64,000 nt of DNA from Bathynomus jamesi (lineage: Eukaryota; Arthropoda; Malacostraca; Isopoda; Cirolanidae). The translations under genes were made by a program, and so were the position numbers. The notes under the pieces were generated by a model, which saw nothing but the letters and a program-made list of their open reading frames with translations, made no database searches and had not been told where the DNA came from. Where the stretch lies: NCBI GenBank assembly GCA_023014485.1, contig JAJOZX010001079.1, positions 740,001 through 804,000 of the forward strand, written 5' to 3'. Below, piece after piece: positions 56,697 through 64,000 of this stretch (position 1 is the first letter of the stretch; every line of letters starts with the position of its first letter).

Positions 56697-56873
56697 TCAC
56701 ACCGTGTAGTGACTATCTATTACGCCTCTATGGGTATGTTCAACACAAGCACTAAGCCCAACATTTTAACAAAATAAACTTACCTCTCTACTTGAACTTG
56801 CTAGCAAATGTTCACATTCAGGTGTTAGCTGATTTACTTCAGAATTCTGATTTGGTACAGTAGAATTATGTAC
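45742..56873 (-). CDS. Ndfip: NDFIP (NEDD4 family-interacting protein), five 3' exons
   Basis: NDFIPs are Golgi/endosomal three-pass membrane adaptors whose PPxY motifs recruit and activate NEDD4-family HECT ubiquitin ligases. Five exons join in frame, 5' to 3': A 56873-56784, B 49916-49662, C 47911-47782, D 46335-46150, E 45845-45742. They total 765 bases: 254 residues plus TGA. Exon B has the two PY motifs (APPPYEEVEL, QPPSYEEVQRQKA). The membrane domain is built from C (DLMFFVAFT), D ([43 protein letters not shown]) and E (LLICVRAILQYI), ending RHRFFLFY. FNxxG, AGRxGAxxGFGLSLxKW and the aromatic C-terminus are family signatures. All splice sites are GT..AG. The first coding exon is not seen; exon A starts in phase 0 after an acceptor, so it should be upstream. 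Confidence 0.92.
46150..46335 (-). CDS. Ndfip: NDFIP exon D: transmembrane core
   Basis: Acceptor TTTATTTCAG, donor GTAGGC. Encodes [46 protein letters not shown] and WLLWLIMIL. Reading on without splicing also stays open for 112 codons. The donor choice is supported by exon E continuing the family sequence in frame. Confidence 0.9.
46305..46493. repeat. Source segment of the fragment copied to 40988-41177
   Basis: Covers the 5' edge of NDFIP exon D and adjacent intron. Because it includes genuine coding sequence and a used acceptor, this location must be the original and 40988 the copy. Confidence 0.8.
46570..46840 (-). pseudogene. LINE RNase H fragment
   Basis: Minus strand PDFTDGAKSDADVGFAPVFP, then SDFIAEISAILVVL, resemble the first two RNase H blocks (YTDGSK..G.G.A, AE..AI..AL) of I/jockey-type elements. 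It is a diverged relic in an NDFIP intron, not close to the LINE at 31998. A (CTA)n run lies beside it. Confidence 0.55.
46841..47494. other. NDFIP intron, nothing recognised
   Basis: AT-rich non-coding DNA without open frames of interest or inverted termini. Confidence 0.6.
47495..47577 (-). repeat. tRNA-derived SINE or tRNA pseudogene
   Basis: Minus strand: CTGTTTAGCAGCTGGATGGG (A-box-like), a TGCGCTTCGCATTTAGATGG stem-like middle and the B-box GGTTTGAATCCC, with tRNA-like spacing. The acceptor stems do not pair well, so I do not call a functional tRNA. Confidence 0.5.
47782..47911 (-). CDS. Ndfip: NDFIP exon C
   Basis: Acceptor AAATTGCAG, donor GTGAGT; 43 codons plus one base. Encodes TDTSGSSMQVVRISSLGGLD, ..AEEQLLGTDLMFFVAFT. 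It corresponds to the family's DD..DAD.L.xGNDGIFMLxFFxAF before the first helix. Acidic charge is shifted and the GND motif is replaced by LGTD, a lineage difference. Confidence 0.85.
48308..48820. repeat. Inverted repeat with about 133-bp arms around a G21 run
   Basis: 48308-48440 (AATCTCTAGGAGCACTCC...) is repeated inverted at 48688-48820 with few changes. The spacer has an uninterrupted run of 21 G at 48598-48618 and a GC-rich GGGGGCTCCACCCCGG. No coding capacity. Possibly part of a larger hAT-like remnant, because TATCGG-rich sequence precedes it (48017-48085). Confidence 0.75.
49190..49318. repeat. Compound (AT)n/(AC)n microsatellite
   Basis: Alternating blocks of AT and CA dinucleotides. 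Apparent open frames over this region are repeat artefacts. Confidence 0.9.
49322..49600 (+). repeat. tRNA-headed SINE, family 1 copy a
   Basis: GCGCCTCGGTGGTGTAGTGG contains an A box. A B-box-like GGTCGTGAGACTGAGTCC follows about 85 bases later because of an insertion. The body ACTTTATAATTTCTGACTGC and the tail GGATTCCACGTTAAACTGTA are shared with the copy at 59105. The tail is also shared with the 5S-headed copies. Ends in a (GT)n run. Confidence 0.7.
49662..49916 (-). CDS. Ndfip: NDFIP exon B: two PY motifs
   Basis: Acceptor AAATTCAG, donor GTAAGT; exactly 85 codons. Encodes DSETVQTMAASEHSLNGG, MSAPPPYEEVELNTPQLEVD and ALQPPSYEEVQRQKALEAGE. The PPPY and PPSY tetrapeptides are the ligands for NEDD4 WW domains; both are followed by EEV. 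Confidence 0.9.
50150..50460. repeat. Remnant related to the element at 62430
   Basis: Shares phrases with 62440-62690 in the same orientation, such as TTTTTTTGAAAATTGGTCAA and ATCTCAGCT.CTAATTGT. Probably the terminal part of the second long-element family, lying just outside the 4.1-kb element. Confidence 0.55.
50463..54599 (+). mobile_element. 4.1-kb DNA transposon with about 475-bp inverted repeats, superfamily unknown
   Basis: GGGTCATTCCATGTCAACTC at 50463 is matched inverted at 54599. Inverted similarity continues for ~480 bp on the left (to 50942) and ~471 bp on the right (from 54129), well over 90% by eye. One multi-domain coding region (51326-53755) sits in the middle. No target duplication was identified. 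It occupies the large NDFIP intron between exons A and B, and abuts a LINE on its right. Confidence 0.85.
51326..53755 (+). pseudogene. Transposase-like protein of unknown superfamily, two compensating frameshifts
   Basis: About 810 codons from Met at 51326. Residues 1-60 have a Cys-rich head (CADPLLRHKGQC ... HHRLCKQCREHL). An acidic linker follows, then a helix-turn-helix at ~195-240 (ILTVLPKSWSIRKIASEFNT). The core holds GATGTHSVCVC, CEQCGDPSDLK, AVCDFAENYSF (acidic block), KIIYFSDGCAGQYKNCKN (likely catalytic Asp) and ATSHGKGPCDGVGGTVKRLA (His/Gly/Lys/Asp block). The C-terminus (residues ~710-780) is a small beta-rich domain: DGHWWVAYVL ... FLHPHGPNPSFVYP. A frameshift near 52570-52590 moves to another frame, and one in a T8 run near 53090 returns. 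From memory, similar proteins occur in invertebrate genomes; I cannot name the transposon class. Confidence 0.7.
54601..56110 (-). pseudogene. CR1/jockey-like LINE, RT region
   Basis: Minus strand: NPKYFYGYAKRKTKVHATVV (pre-RT linker, ~55930), NNELTDDLKEISETLRGQYE, RT blocks in several frames, [12 protein letters not shown] (the Asp pair, with FVDD in place of FADD), [16 protein letters not shown] and [18 protein letters not shown]. Same family as the copy at 5860-7536. Many frameshifts; the endonuclease and 3' end are missing. Confidence 0.8.
56111..56642. other. NDFIP intron, weak repeat traces
   Basis: AT-rich DNA. ACAGTCATCCATCGCCATTT at 56321 resembles termini of pogo/Tigger-type elements, but no partner end was found. 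TTTCAAACACCCTGTGTATA at 56623 resembles one IS630-type end. Confidence 0.4.
56643..56694. repeat. (TA)n microsatellite
   Basis: About 26 TA units. Confidence 0.9.
56784..56873 (-). CDS. Ndfip: NDFIP exon A (5'-most visible)
   Basis: Acceptor GTCTTAG, donor GTAAGT; exactly 30 codons (VHNSTVPNQNSEVNQLTPEC, ..LLASSSRE), phase 0 both ends. Hydrophilic and acidic like the N-terminal tail of NDFIPs, but not itself diagnostic. Support is splice sites, phase and position. The ~6.9-kb intron to exon B holds the 4.1-kb transposon and a LINE. Confidence 0.65.
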
Positions 56874-57084
56874 CTAAGACAAAAATTTAAAAAAATAGGT
56901 CAGTACGTAAAAAACAAAGAAAACAGGTACAAAAGGAAAATAGGAGAAATTGGTACGGTACACATTGCACTAGTCTGCATAGTGGCTATTTAAATTTACT
57001 ATCATTAAAATAAAAAATGTATGCACTTTGTGCTTCTGATACAGTATTCCATTAAATTCCTGAACTGATTCCCACTCCTTTATG

Positions 57085-57090
57085 TTAAAG

Positions 57091-57152
<62 letters not shown>
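57085..57152. repeat. (TA)n microsatellite
   Basis: Long TA run directly left of an IS630-type element. Confidence 0.9.
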
Positions 57153-57156
<4 letters not shown>

Positions 57157-57554
57157 CAGGTGGGCCGTAAGTTTCCATACATAGGAAAAATAAACATTTT
57201 TTATGGACAACCATTTTTATTTATATAATATGCTCTACATGGTTGCCATTGTTTTGAAAACACATTTCAATACGTGTTCCCCACTGTTGATGAACACGCA
57301 TTAGCACAGTTGACGTTATGCTTGTAATGGCATTGGTGATACGTTCCTTTAGATGATTTATGTCTCATATCTTTTCCTGATACACCATGGCCTTCAAGTG
57401 CCCCCAAAGATAGAAATCAAGGGGGGTGAGATCTGGGGATCTGGGAGGCCACTCCACAGGACCACGCCGACCAATCCAAGCATCCGGAAACTGCTGATCC
57501 AAATACCGACGCACGTATTTAAATTTTCCTATGTATGGAAACTTACAGCCCACC

Positions 57555-57557
<3 letters not shown>
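57157..57557 (-). mobile_element. IS630-type element, internally deleted
   Basis: Ends CAGGTGGGCCGTAAGTTTCC and, inverted, CAGGGTGGGCTGTAAGTTTC match for about 35 bp; TA on each side. The minus strand encodes RRYLDQQFPDAWIGRRGPVE, then [20 protein letters not shown], the third-Asp block of the transposase, and a short tail. The rest of the gene is deleted. 401 bp. Confidence 0.85.

Positions 57558-57627
<70 letters not shown>
57558..57627. repeat. (TA)n microsatellite between two mariner-type elements
   Basis: About 35 TA units separating the IS630-type element from mariner copy 2. Confidence 0.9.
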
Positions 57628-57631
<4 letters not shown>

Positions 57632-58836
57632 CATCCATAAGTAATGTTTTTTAGATCGGAATTTGAAGGACAAAAAAAAAACTTTTTAATCTAGCATATA
57701 TTTTCCATCAGAATCAATGACACTCTGCCAATGTCCTACAAGCTTTTCAATGCCATGTTTATAAAATTCAGGTGGGTTTGAGGCAAAAAACATACAAAGA
57801 CTGGTGTGCAGGTCATCTAAAGAAGTATACTGTTCCTCATCAAGATAGTTTTGCAGACTCCTGAAGAGATGATAATCTGAAGGCAAAAAGTCTGGAGAAT
57901 ATGGAGGATATGGAAGTTTTTCCCACCCAAGCTCCTCAATTCCTTTCCGATTAACCAAAGAAGGTCTCTCTTCTTTTAATGCAGTGTTCAATCGATCCAG
58001 TTGTTGACAGTAGACTTGAGTAGTGATTATTTGGTTGTGTGGTAAGGTCTCAAAGTGTATTACACCACCTTTATCCCACCAAAAACTAAGCAATACCTTC
58101 TGAGGGTGAAGATTTGGTTTTGGCTGTGGTGTTGCTGGTTCTCCGGCACAAACCCACTGTTGACAGCACTTAACATTCTGGTACAGTATCCACTTTTCAT
58201 CACCAGTCACTAAACATTCCAAAAATGGGTCTTGGAATTCACAGGAATGAAGAGCTGTGCTAATGTTTACCCGCACCCTCAGATTGTCAACCAACAATTC
58301 ATGTGGCACCCATTTTCATAACTTAGGCACTTTCCCGAGTTGTTGCAAATGTCGATGGATGGTGGACGGGGATGAATTGAGTTTCTGGGCCAATTCTTTG
58401 ACAGTTGTTGAACAGTCTTCAAGTGCAGCTAACAGCAGGTCATCATCAAAATCAGCAGGGCATCCAGAGCATGCTGCATCTGTCAAACAGCAGTCACCAT
58501 TTCTAAACTTTTGAAACCATCTTTGACATTTCCTCACATGTAAAATATCGTTGCCATAAACATCCTGAATATTTCGCGTTGCTTCAGTAGCACTATTCCC
58601 TTTTTTGAACTTGTAAAGCATTATATGCCTGATATGCTCTTCTGATACCGCCATGTTTATGAGGGGTTCACAAAGCAAAACACACATCTTCATTGGTCAA
58701 GGTCTGTAAAGTATGTAGCGAAACACGATAGATCTCCTCTTAGATATAACCTTCGGAAAATTTATGCTTAAACTGAGTAGGACTAGTTTGAACTTAATCT
58801 ATCGTAAAAAATGACATTACTTATGGGATGACCTGA
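57628..58836 (-). mobile_element. mariner element copy 2
   Basis: Ends AAGGTCATCCATAAGTAATG and, inverted from the right, TCAGGTCATCCCATAAGTAA, next to TA. One transposase gene on the minus strand (58693-57686). Same family as copy 1 at 39799. Confidence 0.88.
57686..58693 (-). pseudogene. mariner transposase, in-frame stop and lost second catalytic Asp
   Basis: Head 58693-58316: [47 protein letters not shown]; then one in-frame stop (58313-58315). The catalytic part from 58309 has [14 protein letters not shown] (first Asp) and [20 protein letters not shown] (third Asp). It jumps from LVNRKGI to EELGWEKL, lacking the [15 protein letters not shown] block present in copy 1. The second catalytic Asp is therefore deleted in frame, and the protein could not be active even with the stop read through. 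Confidence 0.88.
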
Positions 58837-59104
58837 TATATATATATATACTAAACAATTATAATACATTTTATTCTTTACAAATGGTCATTTATGACAA
58901 AAGGGTTTGTTTGTACATCAAGTATGGCTTTTACATTTGATACCTTAAAATCAGTAACTTAAAAAAAATAGGTTAGTTTAACTATAATGGCTATTTTAAC
59001 CTATTCATCTGCTAACAAGCTTTTGTTTACAAAATGAACATCTGGCTGAGCTGCACACAACCTGCGCTCACTGGGAATCAAACCAGAGGCTGATGGATTC
59101 ATAG

Positions 59105-59300
59105 TCAGTGGGTAGCCTAGTGGTTAAGATGCTGGGCTGCTGATTGGGAGGTTGTGAAATCGAGTCCAAGTAAGGACATTGTAATTTCTGACTAGCCATG
59201 GTTGGTCATGGTTTGGATTCCACTAAGCCGAAGGTCTAAAGTGGAGCAACAAGTTTGACCTTCATCAGAATGAACAATCAATTTGGGGAGAAACAAACCA
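59105..59300 (+). repeat. tRNA-headed SINE, family 1 copy b
   Basis: GGGTAGCCTAGTGGTTAAGA is an A box of Lys-tRNA-like type, and GGTTGTGAAATCGAGTCC the B box. The body and tail (TAATTTCTGACTAGCCATGG, GGATTCCACTAAGCCGAAGG, TTGACCTTCATCAGAATGAA) match copy a at 49322. Ends in (CA)n. Confidence 0.75.
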
Positions 59301-59323
59301 AGGTTTTACACACACACATTTTA

Positions 59324-59353
59324 ATATATATATATATATATATAATATATATA

Positions 59354-59395
<42 letters not shown>
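59324..59395. repeat. (AT)n microsatellite
   Basis: Imperfect AT array ending at the left terminus of a MITE. Confidence 0.9.
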
Positions 59396-59870
59396 CAGTC
59401 AACCCTTGACTTACGTAATTAATCCATTCTGAGATGAGTTACTTAACTCAAAAATGATGTAAGTCGAACCCCCAAAAAAATGTAAATCAGGTTATCCGTT
59501 CCAGGACCCCAAAAAATTATTGAAAATAATAAAATTAAATTTTTTTATAAAAACTGTGTATATAAACAGAATTATAATGGTAATTAATAATTATTATTAA
59601 GAAACACCATCTGTAAAAGAAAATACATAAAAATTAATAAAAAATTAATTTTAGACATTAATTTAGACTTATTAATTTGCCAAATTATTAATCACTTTAT
59701 ATAACGCACAGTAAAAATAACCATGAAATAACGTGAAATACCCGGCATCCTGCCAGTGAGTGGTCACGCACCGCATTTGCGATTACGCAACATGAATCAA
59801 TTAGTCAATGGGGGGCTTCTCATAACTCAAAATTACGTAAGACAGTGACAACTAAGTTGAGGGTCGACTA
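59396..59870. mobile_element. pogo/Tigger-like MITE
   Basis: Left CAGTCAACCCTTGACTTACG; right, inverted, TAGTCGACCCTCAACTTAGT. TA duplication on both sides. 475 bp, non-coding. CAGT(C/T)(A/G)ACYC-type ends with TA targets are typical of pogo/Tigger elements. Confidence 0.68.
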
Positions 59871-60089
59871 TATATATATATATATGTCTCTATTATCCGC
59901 ACATGTCCATTCCTAGAAGCATACAGAGAGTTGAAAAGTGAAGATACTTGACAGTCACTTAAGAAAAACAATATAAATAAAAAATATAAAGTACATAAAT
60001 AAAAATAGAAAAAGAATTAAGTACAGAAAATAGAAAATTACACAATTATAGAAAAATTACCAGTATATGATAGGTTATACAGCCAATTC

Positions 60090-60235
60090 TGTGCTGATAG
60101 TTGGTGTGTATGATATCACAGTTGTGTGGATAGTTGGTGTGTGTGTGATATCACAGTTGTGCGGATAGTTGATATGCAGATATCACAGTTGGGTGGATAG
60201 TTGATATGCAGATAGTCGAGAGTCAACTGTACACA
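60090..60235. repeat. About 43-bp tandem repeats ending in a Tigger-like terminus
   Basis: GATAGTTG.TGTG..GATATCACAGTTG.G.. recurs about four times (60095-60220). The block ends ATAGTCGAGAGTCAACTGTA, the inverted form of ACAGTTGACTCTCGACTAT, a common Tigger-type end. The left end is unclear. Confidence 0.6.
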
Positions 60236-61079
60236 CAACTCCAAACCAAAAAATAGAATACTGTCTCAAATGCACTAATGAGTTTCATAATACCTTTAAG
60301 TTATACACCTTTATGAGAAATATTGAGTAACTGATGTCATTATGTTAGAGATGTGTGTGCACATTTTTGGAGAGGGGAAAAAAAAAAACCTTATCAAACA
60401 ATGAAAAGTTAATGCACAGCAACATTCAAAATATTAAAATATCTTAGGTTACAAAAAATATAATAAAAATTCATTATGTTTATTGAGTACTGCCAATATA
60501 TTAAATCTTTAGCAAAGATTTTTTAACTCTGCATCTTAGTATTTAGTTGGTCCACCCTAAGCCCTGATTATGGCTTCCAATCAGTGTGGCAGTGAGTTGA
60601 CAAGTTTCTTGCCTTCTTTTACGTAGTTATCAATTGCCATGTCATCAGTTACCTCTTCAGTTCACTAAATGTTCCAGGCTTATGCTTTTGGCCCTTCTGC
60701 TTAGCAATATTCCAAAGATTTTCTATTGGATTAAAAGATTGGGAGAATTAACTGGCCATGGTAGTACAGGAACCCCACAACCATTCACAGGGATTAAGTT
60801 CCAGCAAAACAGTGTGAAGCTCAAAACCAAGAATGGCAGGCATAATACTCTATTAAAAAAAAAATATGATTACATTTTGTAGATCCCAGGAATTACCCTT
60901 AAGGCTGTAGTTTCCTAAGTCTATACATTAATTTATCAGTAAACATAAAATATAAACATAAAATAATAATTAGATCAATAAGAAATATTACCAGTAATAA
61001 GGAATAATAAAAACAAAAATGATACTGTACATACTTTAGTATTTACCTTAAAAATGAAAAACTTAATTTTGGGAGAGCT

Positions 61080-61640
61080 TCACAGGGTCAGGGATTATTG
61101 GCCAATAGGGAGCTTGAAGCCCTAGAGGAGAGAGGACTTTTTGAAGGAGAATTAATCAGCCTCTTCAACAACTTGTACTTGGTTTGAAGGCGGCCATGAT
61201 TTGAGGTTGCTTGACTTTCTTCTTTAAGTCCCTGTAGATCTCTGTATAGGAAGCCAGTGCTGCCTCTATTTCTCATTGAAATTTATAGCTCCTCTCCATA
61301 AAGGGGTCAATATTTGTAGCCTTCATACCTGACTATGATCTTAATCATCCCTGCTGCTGCCTTTGCTGTAATATCTGGCTTCTCATGCTCCTTTTCACTG
61401 TCCTCATTGCTCTCTCACTTGACTGAATCAATGCTACAAGTTCCTCTTCTGTAAGTACTGGTGGTATTCTAACAATTCTTCAATTTCTTCCTCCTGAATA
61501 TCCTCAGTTTCTAGATTGGTGAATTGTATTGGCCTAATATGAAATGGCCAGTTAATTCTCTCAATCCTAATCAGATGGTCCAAAATTGTAAACCAGAAAC
61601 ACTTGGTGAACTGAACAGGTATTTGATGACAACCTGGCAA
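61080..61640 (-). pseudogene. pogo/Tigger-like transposase C-terminal remnant
   Basis: Minus strand pieces: TNLETEDIQEEEIEELLEYH, LVALIQSSERAMRTVKRSM, NIDPFMERSYKFQ and ALASYTEIYRDLKKK, in this order. Acidic E..EELLE, then ERS.KF..E...A...Y.EIY, followed by a short K.S tail is the end of Tigger/jerky-type DDE proteins. Frames are broken by stops. Confidence 0.5.
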
Positions 61641-61890
61641 CTGATAACTACAGAAGAGCGCAAAAGGCTTGTCAACTTAATGTTACATTGAAAGCCATAA
61701 TCAGAGCTAAATGGCCCAGCTAAATACTAAGATGCAGAGTTAAAACATCTTTGATAAAAGTTTAATATAATGGCAGTACTCAATAAACATAATGAATATA
61801 TTCTATTTTTTTTAACACATGACAAAATATTCTAATATCTTACTATGTTACTACATTAACTTTCCATTATTTAATAAGGTTTTTGCTATA

Positions 61891-62255
61891 CAGGCATCTC
61901 TCAATATCTGATCAGGTTATGTTCCTGGAAAACAATCAGATGGCGAATGATTGGATAGCAAAGCAACAACAATATGGGGTCAATGGGGATACATTCCAGG
62001 GGGTCTGGAAGGCAAATGAATAAGTCAGAAAGCATGGTGAATAGCACAAATCAAACATAAGAGTTGATCATGTGGCCATTTTGGATCACTGTATAAGTGA
62101 AGGTAGAGATGTGCACACCACGAGCCTAGGGAGGTATTTTTTGGCAATTTTTCAGTTGGGTGATCAGATAACAGAAATTTCAATCAGAAATCAATATAAG
62201 GGTGCTAATTTATTAAAATTAGATAATTGAATAATCAGATATTGAGGGACACCTG
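61891..62255. mobile_element. TA-flanked MITE nested in the foldback arm
   Basis: Left CAGGCATCTCTCAATATCTG, right inverted CAGGTGTCCCTCAATATCTG; TA at 61889-61890 and 62256-62257. 365 bp, non-coding. Removing it restores the symmetry of the foldback arms. Confidence 0.8.
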
Positions 62256-62429
62256 TACAAGATTTTTGCTTCATAATTTGTTTTTTTAAAACTGGCACAC
62301 AGACAGGTGTCTTTTTATCATAATATCACAGCTACTCAATATTCCTCATAAAGGTGTATAACTTAAAGGTATTACCAAGAACATGAGTACATTTGAGAGC
62401 AGTAGGGTAATTCTACGAGAAATAGACAA

Positions 62430-64000
62430 ACGAAGTACACGGTAACCTCTTCAAAATTCATGAAACTTGGTGAGGGTTGGTTTAGGTCCAAATTACAAAT
62501 TTCTGAATTTTTTTGAAAATTGGTCAAGTTGGTCAAATTTTATGGCTTGACCAAATTTTGGTCAAATGAAAAAAAACAATAATTTTCAAATGTAAATATC
62601 TCAGCTCCTAATTGTGGTAGTGTATTAAGTCTTAAATGATAAAATATGTAAAATTAACTGTAGTTTCTAAATATGTATCATTTTTTAGGGTAACAAAAAT
62701 AAAATTATGATTTTTTGATTTTTGATTTTTTTTTTGCAATTTGGCAGCGAAGATATCATTTTTCGAAAAAAAGACCAGGAATAAAAAATGTTTATTTGAT
62801 GTATGTAGACCATAATAAGTAATAAAAAGTCAGCTTATCGACGATTACTATGAAAAAAAAATGAAAAAAAATCCTCTAAATTTTAATAATTTTTGCTTTC
62901 TTTCCAGATTTTCAGTATATACCTAATTTTCTAGTATACGTAAATTTACCTAACTCTTAAAATGCCTCAAAACACAATTTTGTTGCGATCCTATGAAAAA
63001 CAAGAATAATTTCCTGTAACATCAAAAAAGTAAACTGCCATGGCAGCTGCAAGCTATGGAATTTTGGAAGAAAATCAATTACTATGCAGCAATTGCTATG
63101 TCACAATTAAAAAGAAGCCAATTGTATTAGAACATGTTCAACGTTCATCCAGAGAGCCGGAACCTGCACCAATACCTGAGCCAGACATACTTAACGAATG
63201 TATGGAGCGAAGCAGTAGCAATTCCACGAATCCACCACCATTGGAAGAATTTGTCATTCAAGACAAGCAATTCAATGAAGATTTGCTCAGTGATAATATT
63301 TTACCTTTATTTGATGAAAGCCCTATTAAAACAGGTAATAAAACAATAGACACTCCATTCAGGACATTTGTTTCTTAATGCCAAATTCGTAGTTTTCTGT
63401 TTTTAAATATTAGCATCAGCATTTGAATACATATATACAAAATATTTGATATTTGATTATTTCACGCAACCTAAATTTATGAATTTGTTTTACAGCTGGA
63501 TTGAAGCTGGGACAAAAACAGATAAAGGCTTCTACGAAATTCAGATCGACAACGGAAAAGGTTAAACGAAGTTTTGAAGCTGCTTATGGGGCTCCTATTG
63601 ACTATTCTGAAGCTGGTCCGTCCAAAAAAAAGTTGTTTGGAAGATGATTTAGAGAGGCAAGACTACTTTTTGGACACAGTTATTGAAATTTGACATTTTG
63701 AATTAAATTTAATACAGTCATCGAAGTATATACTAAATTAAGTTTTATCTGTTTACATTTTTATAATCGGACAATACAATACATATATTTTATGAAAAGT
63801 TTAATTAAAAATATACTAATTAAACTTAATGTCAAATACACTATTTCAGGTATCAAAAGGTTATGGAAGAATTAAAGGAGAAATTTCAAGCAAGTAACGA
63901 TCGCAATCTTAGGTTACAAATACTATCATTGTATCCCTATACCATTGAAAAAACTGCTGACTTCTTTGGAGCAACAAAGTATATGGTGCATAAGAGCCAC
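62430..64000 (+). mobile_element. Start of a second long element related to the one at 50463
   Basis: The terminal-like region 62440-62700 shares phrases with 50150-50460. Coding begins at 63040 and continues past the window end. Its last coding piece resembles the helix-turn-helix region of the protein at 51326-53755. Right end unseen. Confidence 0.55.
63040..64000 (+). pseudogene. Transposase-like gene, partial, possibly spliced
   Basis: Met at 63040: AAASYGILEENQLLCSNCYV with a CSNC pair, then a Pro/Glu-rich linker to FDESPIKT. A donor-like GTAATA at about 63335 and an acceptor TTTACAG at 63496 would join to AGLKLGQKQIKASTKFRSTT and EKVKRSFEAAYGAPIDYSEA. An A8 run near 63625 breaks the frame before LEDDLERQDYFLDTV. 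Past acceptor TTTCAG at 63850 come YQKVMEELKEKFQ and LRLQILSLYPYTIEKTADFF, matching EKF..(K)IKILTVLPKSWSIRKIASEF of the 51326 protein. The window ends inside the gene. Confidence 0.5.

Larger units (their letters stand above)
60259..62402. mobile_element. Large foldback of Tc1-like sequence with nested insertions
   Basis: Inverted arms: left ~60259-60700, right ~61560-62402. Outer ends CTGTCTCAAATGCAC / inverted CTGCTCTCAAATGTAC; inner matches include GAGTACTGCCA and AACTCTGCATCTTAGTATTT. The arms hold remnants of the C-terminal end of a Tc1-like transposase (TGGGGTTCC..CCATGG type PV.PWP end on the minus strand, left arm). The right arm is interrupted by a MITE (61891-62255). The spacer contains a Tigger-like coding remnant. 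Confidence 0.7.

Overview
This is a repeat-rich, mostly AT-rich window from an animal genome, almost certainly an arthropod. The host genes are split by GT..AG introns, there is no operon structure, and most of the sequence is transposable element. The repeat mixture (CR1-like and I-like LINEs, Tc1/mariner/IS630 elements, hATs, SINEs, long (AT)n arrays) resembles crustacean or chelicerate genomes. That lineage guess is inference and I cannot fix it further.

Two host genes can be rebuilt exon by exon. On the plus strand, the 3' part of a membrane-type arylsulfatase (STS/ARSD/ARSL/ARSF/ARSH group) runs from 581 to 42596 in eight exons. All splice phases agree, and the catalytic Lys-x-His, the HVHT histidine, the SDHGGH aspartate and the FKGGK lysine are present. 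The last intron is about 33.6 kb and consists almost entirely of nested mobile elements. On the minus strand, an NDFIP-type gene (NEDD4-family E3 adaptor: two PPxY motifs, three membrane helices) runs from 56873 to 45742 in five visible exons. The two genes converge tail to tail about 3.1 kb apart. The 5' ends of both lie outside the window or were not found.

Layout. 1-580: SINE-like and simple sequence. 581-8878: seven sulfatase exons, with LINE, IS630-type, MITE and 5S-SINE insertions in the introns. 8910-17338: piggyBac-like MITE, two copies of one internally deleted Tc1-like element, a hAT with a perfect 8-bp target duplication, an intact IS630/Tc1-type transposase gene, and a hAT-like MITE hit by a Tc1-like element. 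17352-30316: a LINE 3' end, then a CR1-like LINE whose SGNH-type ORF1 was split by a hAT, itself split by a Gypsy LTR retrotransposon; another transposon sits in the LINE 5' UTR. 30420-31405: remnant of an uncharacterised repeat-family ORF split by a MITE. 31998-38420: a near full-length, very GC-rich I-like LINE between (AT)n arrays. 38502-42469: foldback element, hAT and mariner remnants, a stray copy of an NDFIP exon/intron edge, and a 5S-derived SINE. 42470-43846: last sulfatase exon, a Mutator-like MITE in the 3' UTR and a foldback IS630-type element. 43850-45741: intergenic. 45742-56873: NDFIP gene with intronic SINEs, LINE pieces and a 4.1-kb long-TIR transposon that I cannot assign to a superfamily. 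57157-64000: more mariner-type elements, SINE, MITEs, a large foldback and the start of a second long element related to the 4.1-kb one.

The host genes do not appear functionally linked. The main biological story is nested insertion history and its effect on gene architecture: a giant intron, a transposon-supplied poly(A) signal candidate, and a transferred piece of one host gene inside the other.
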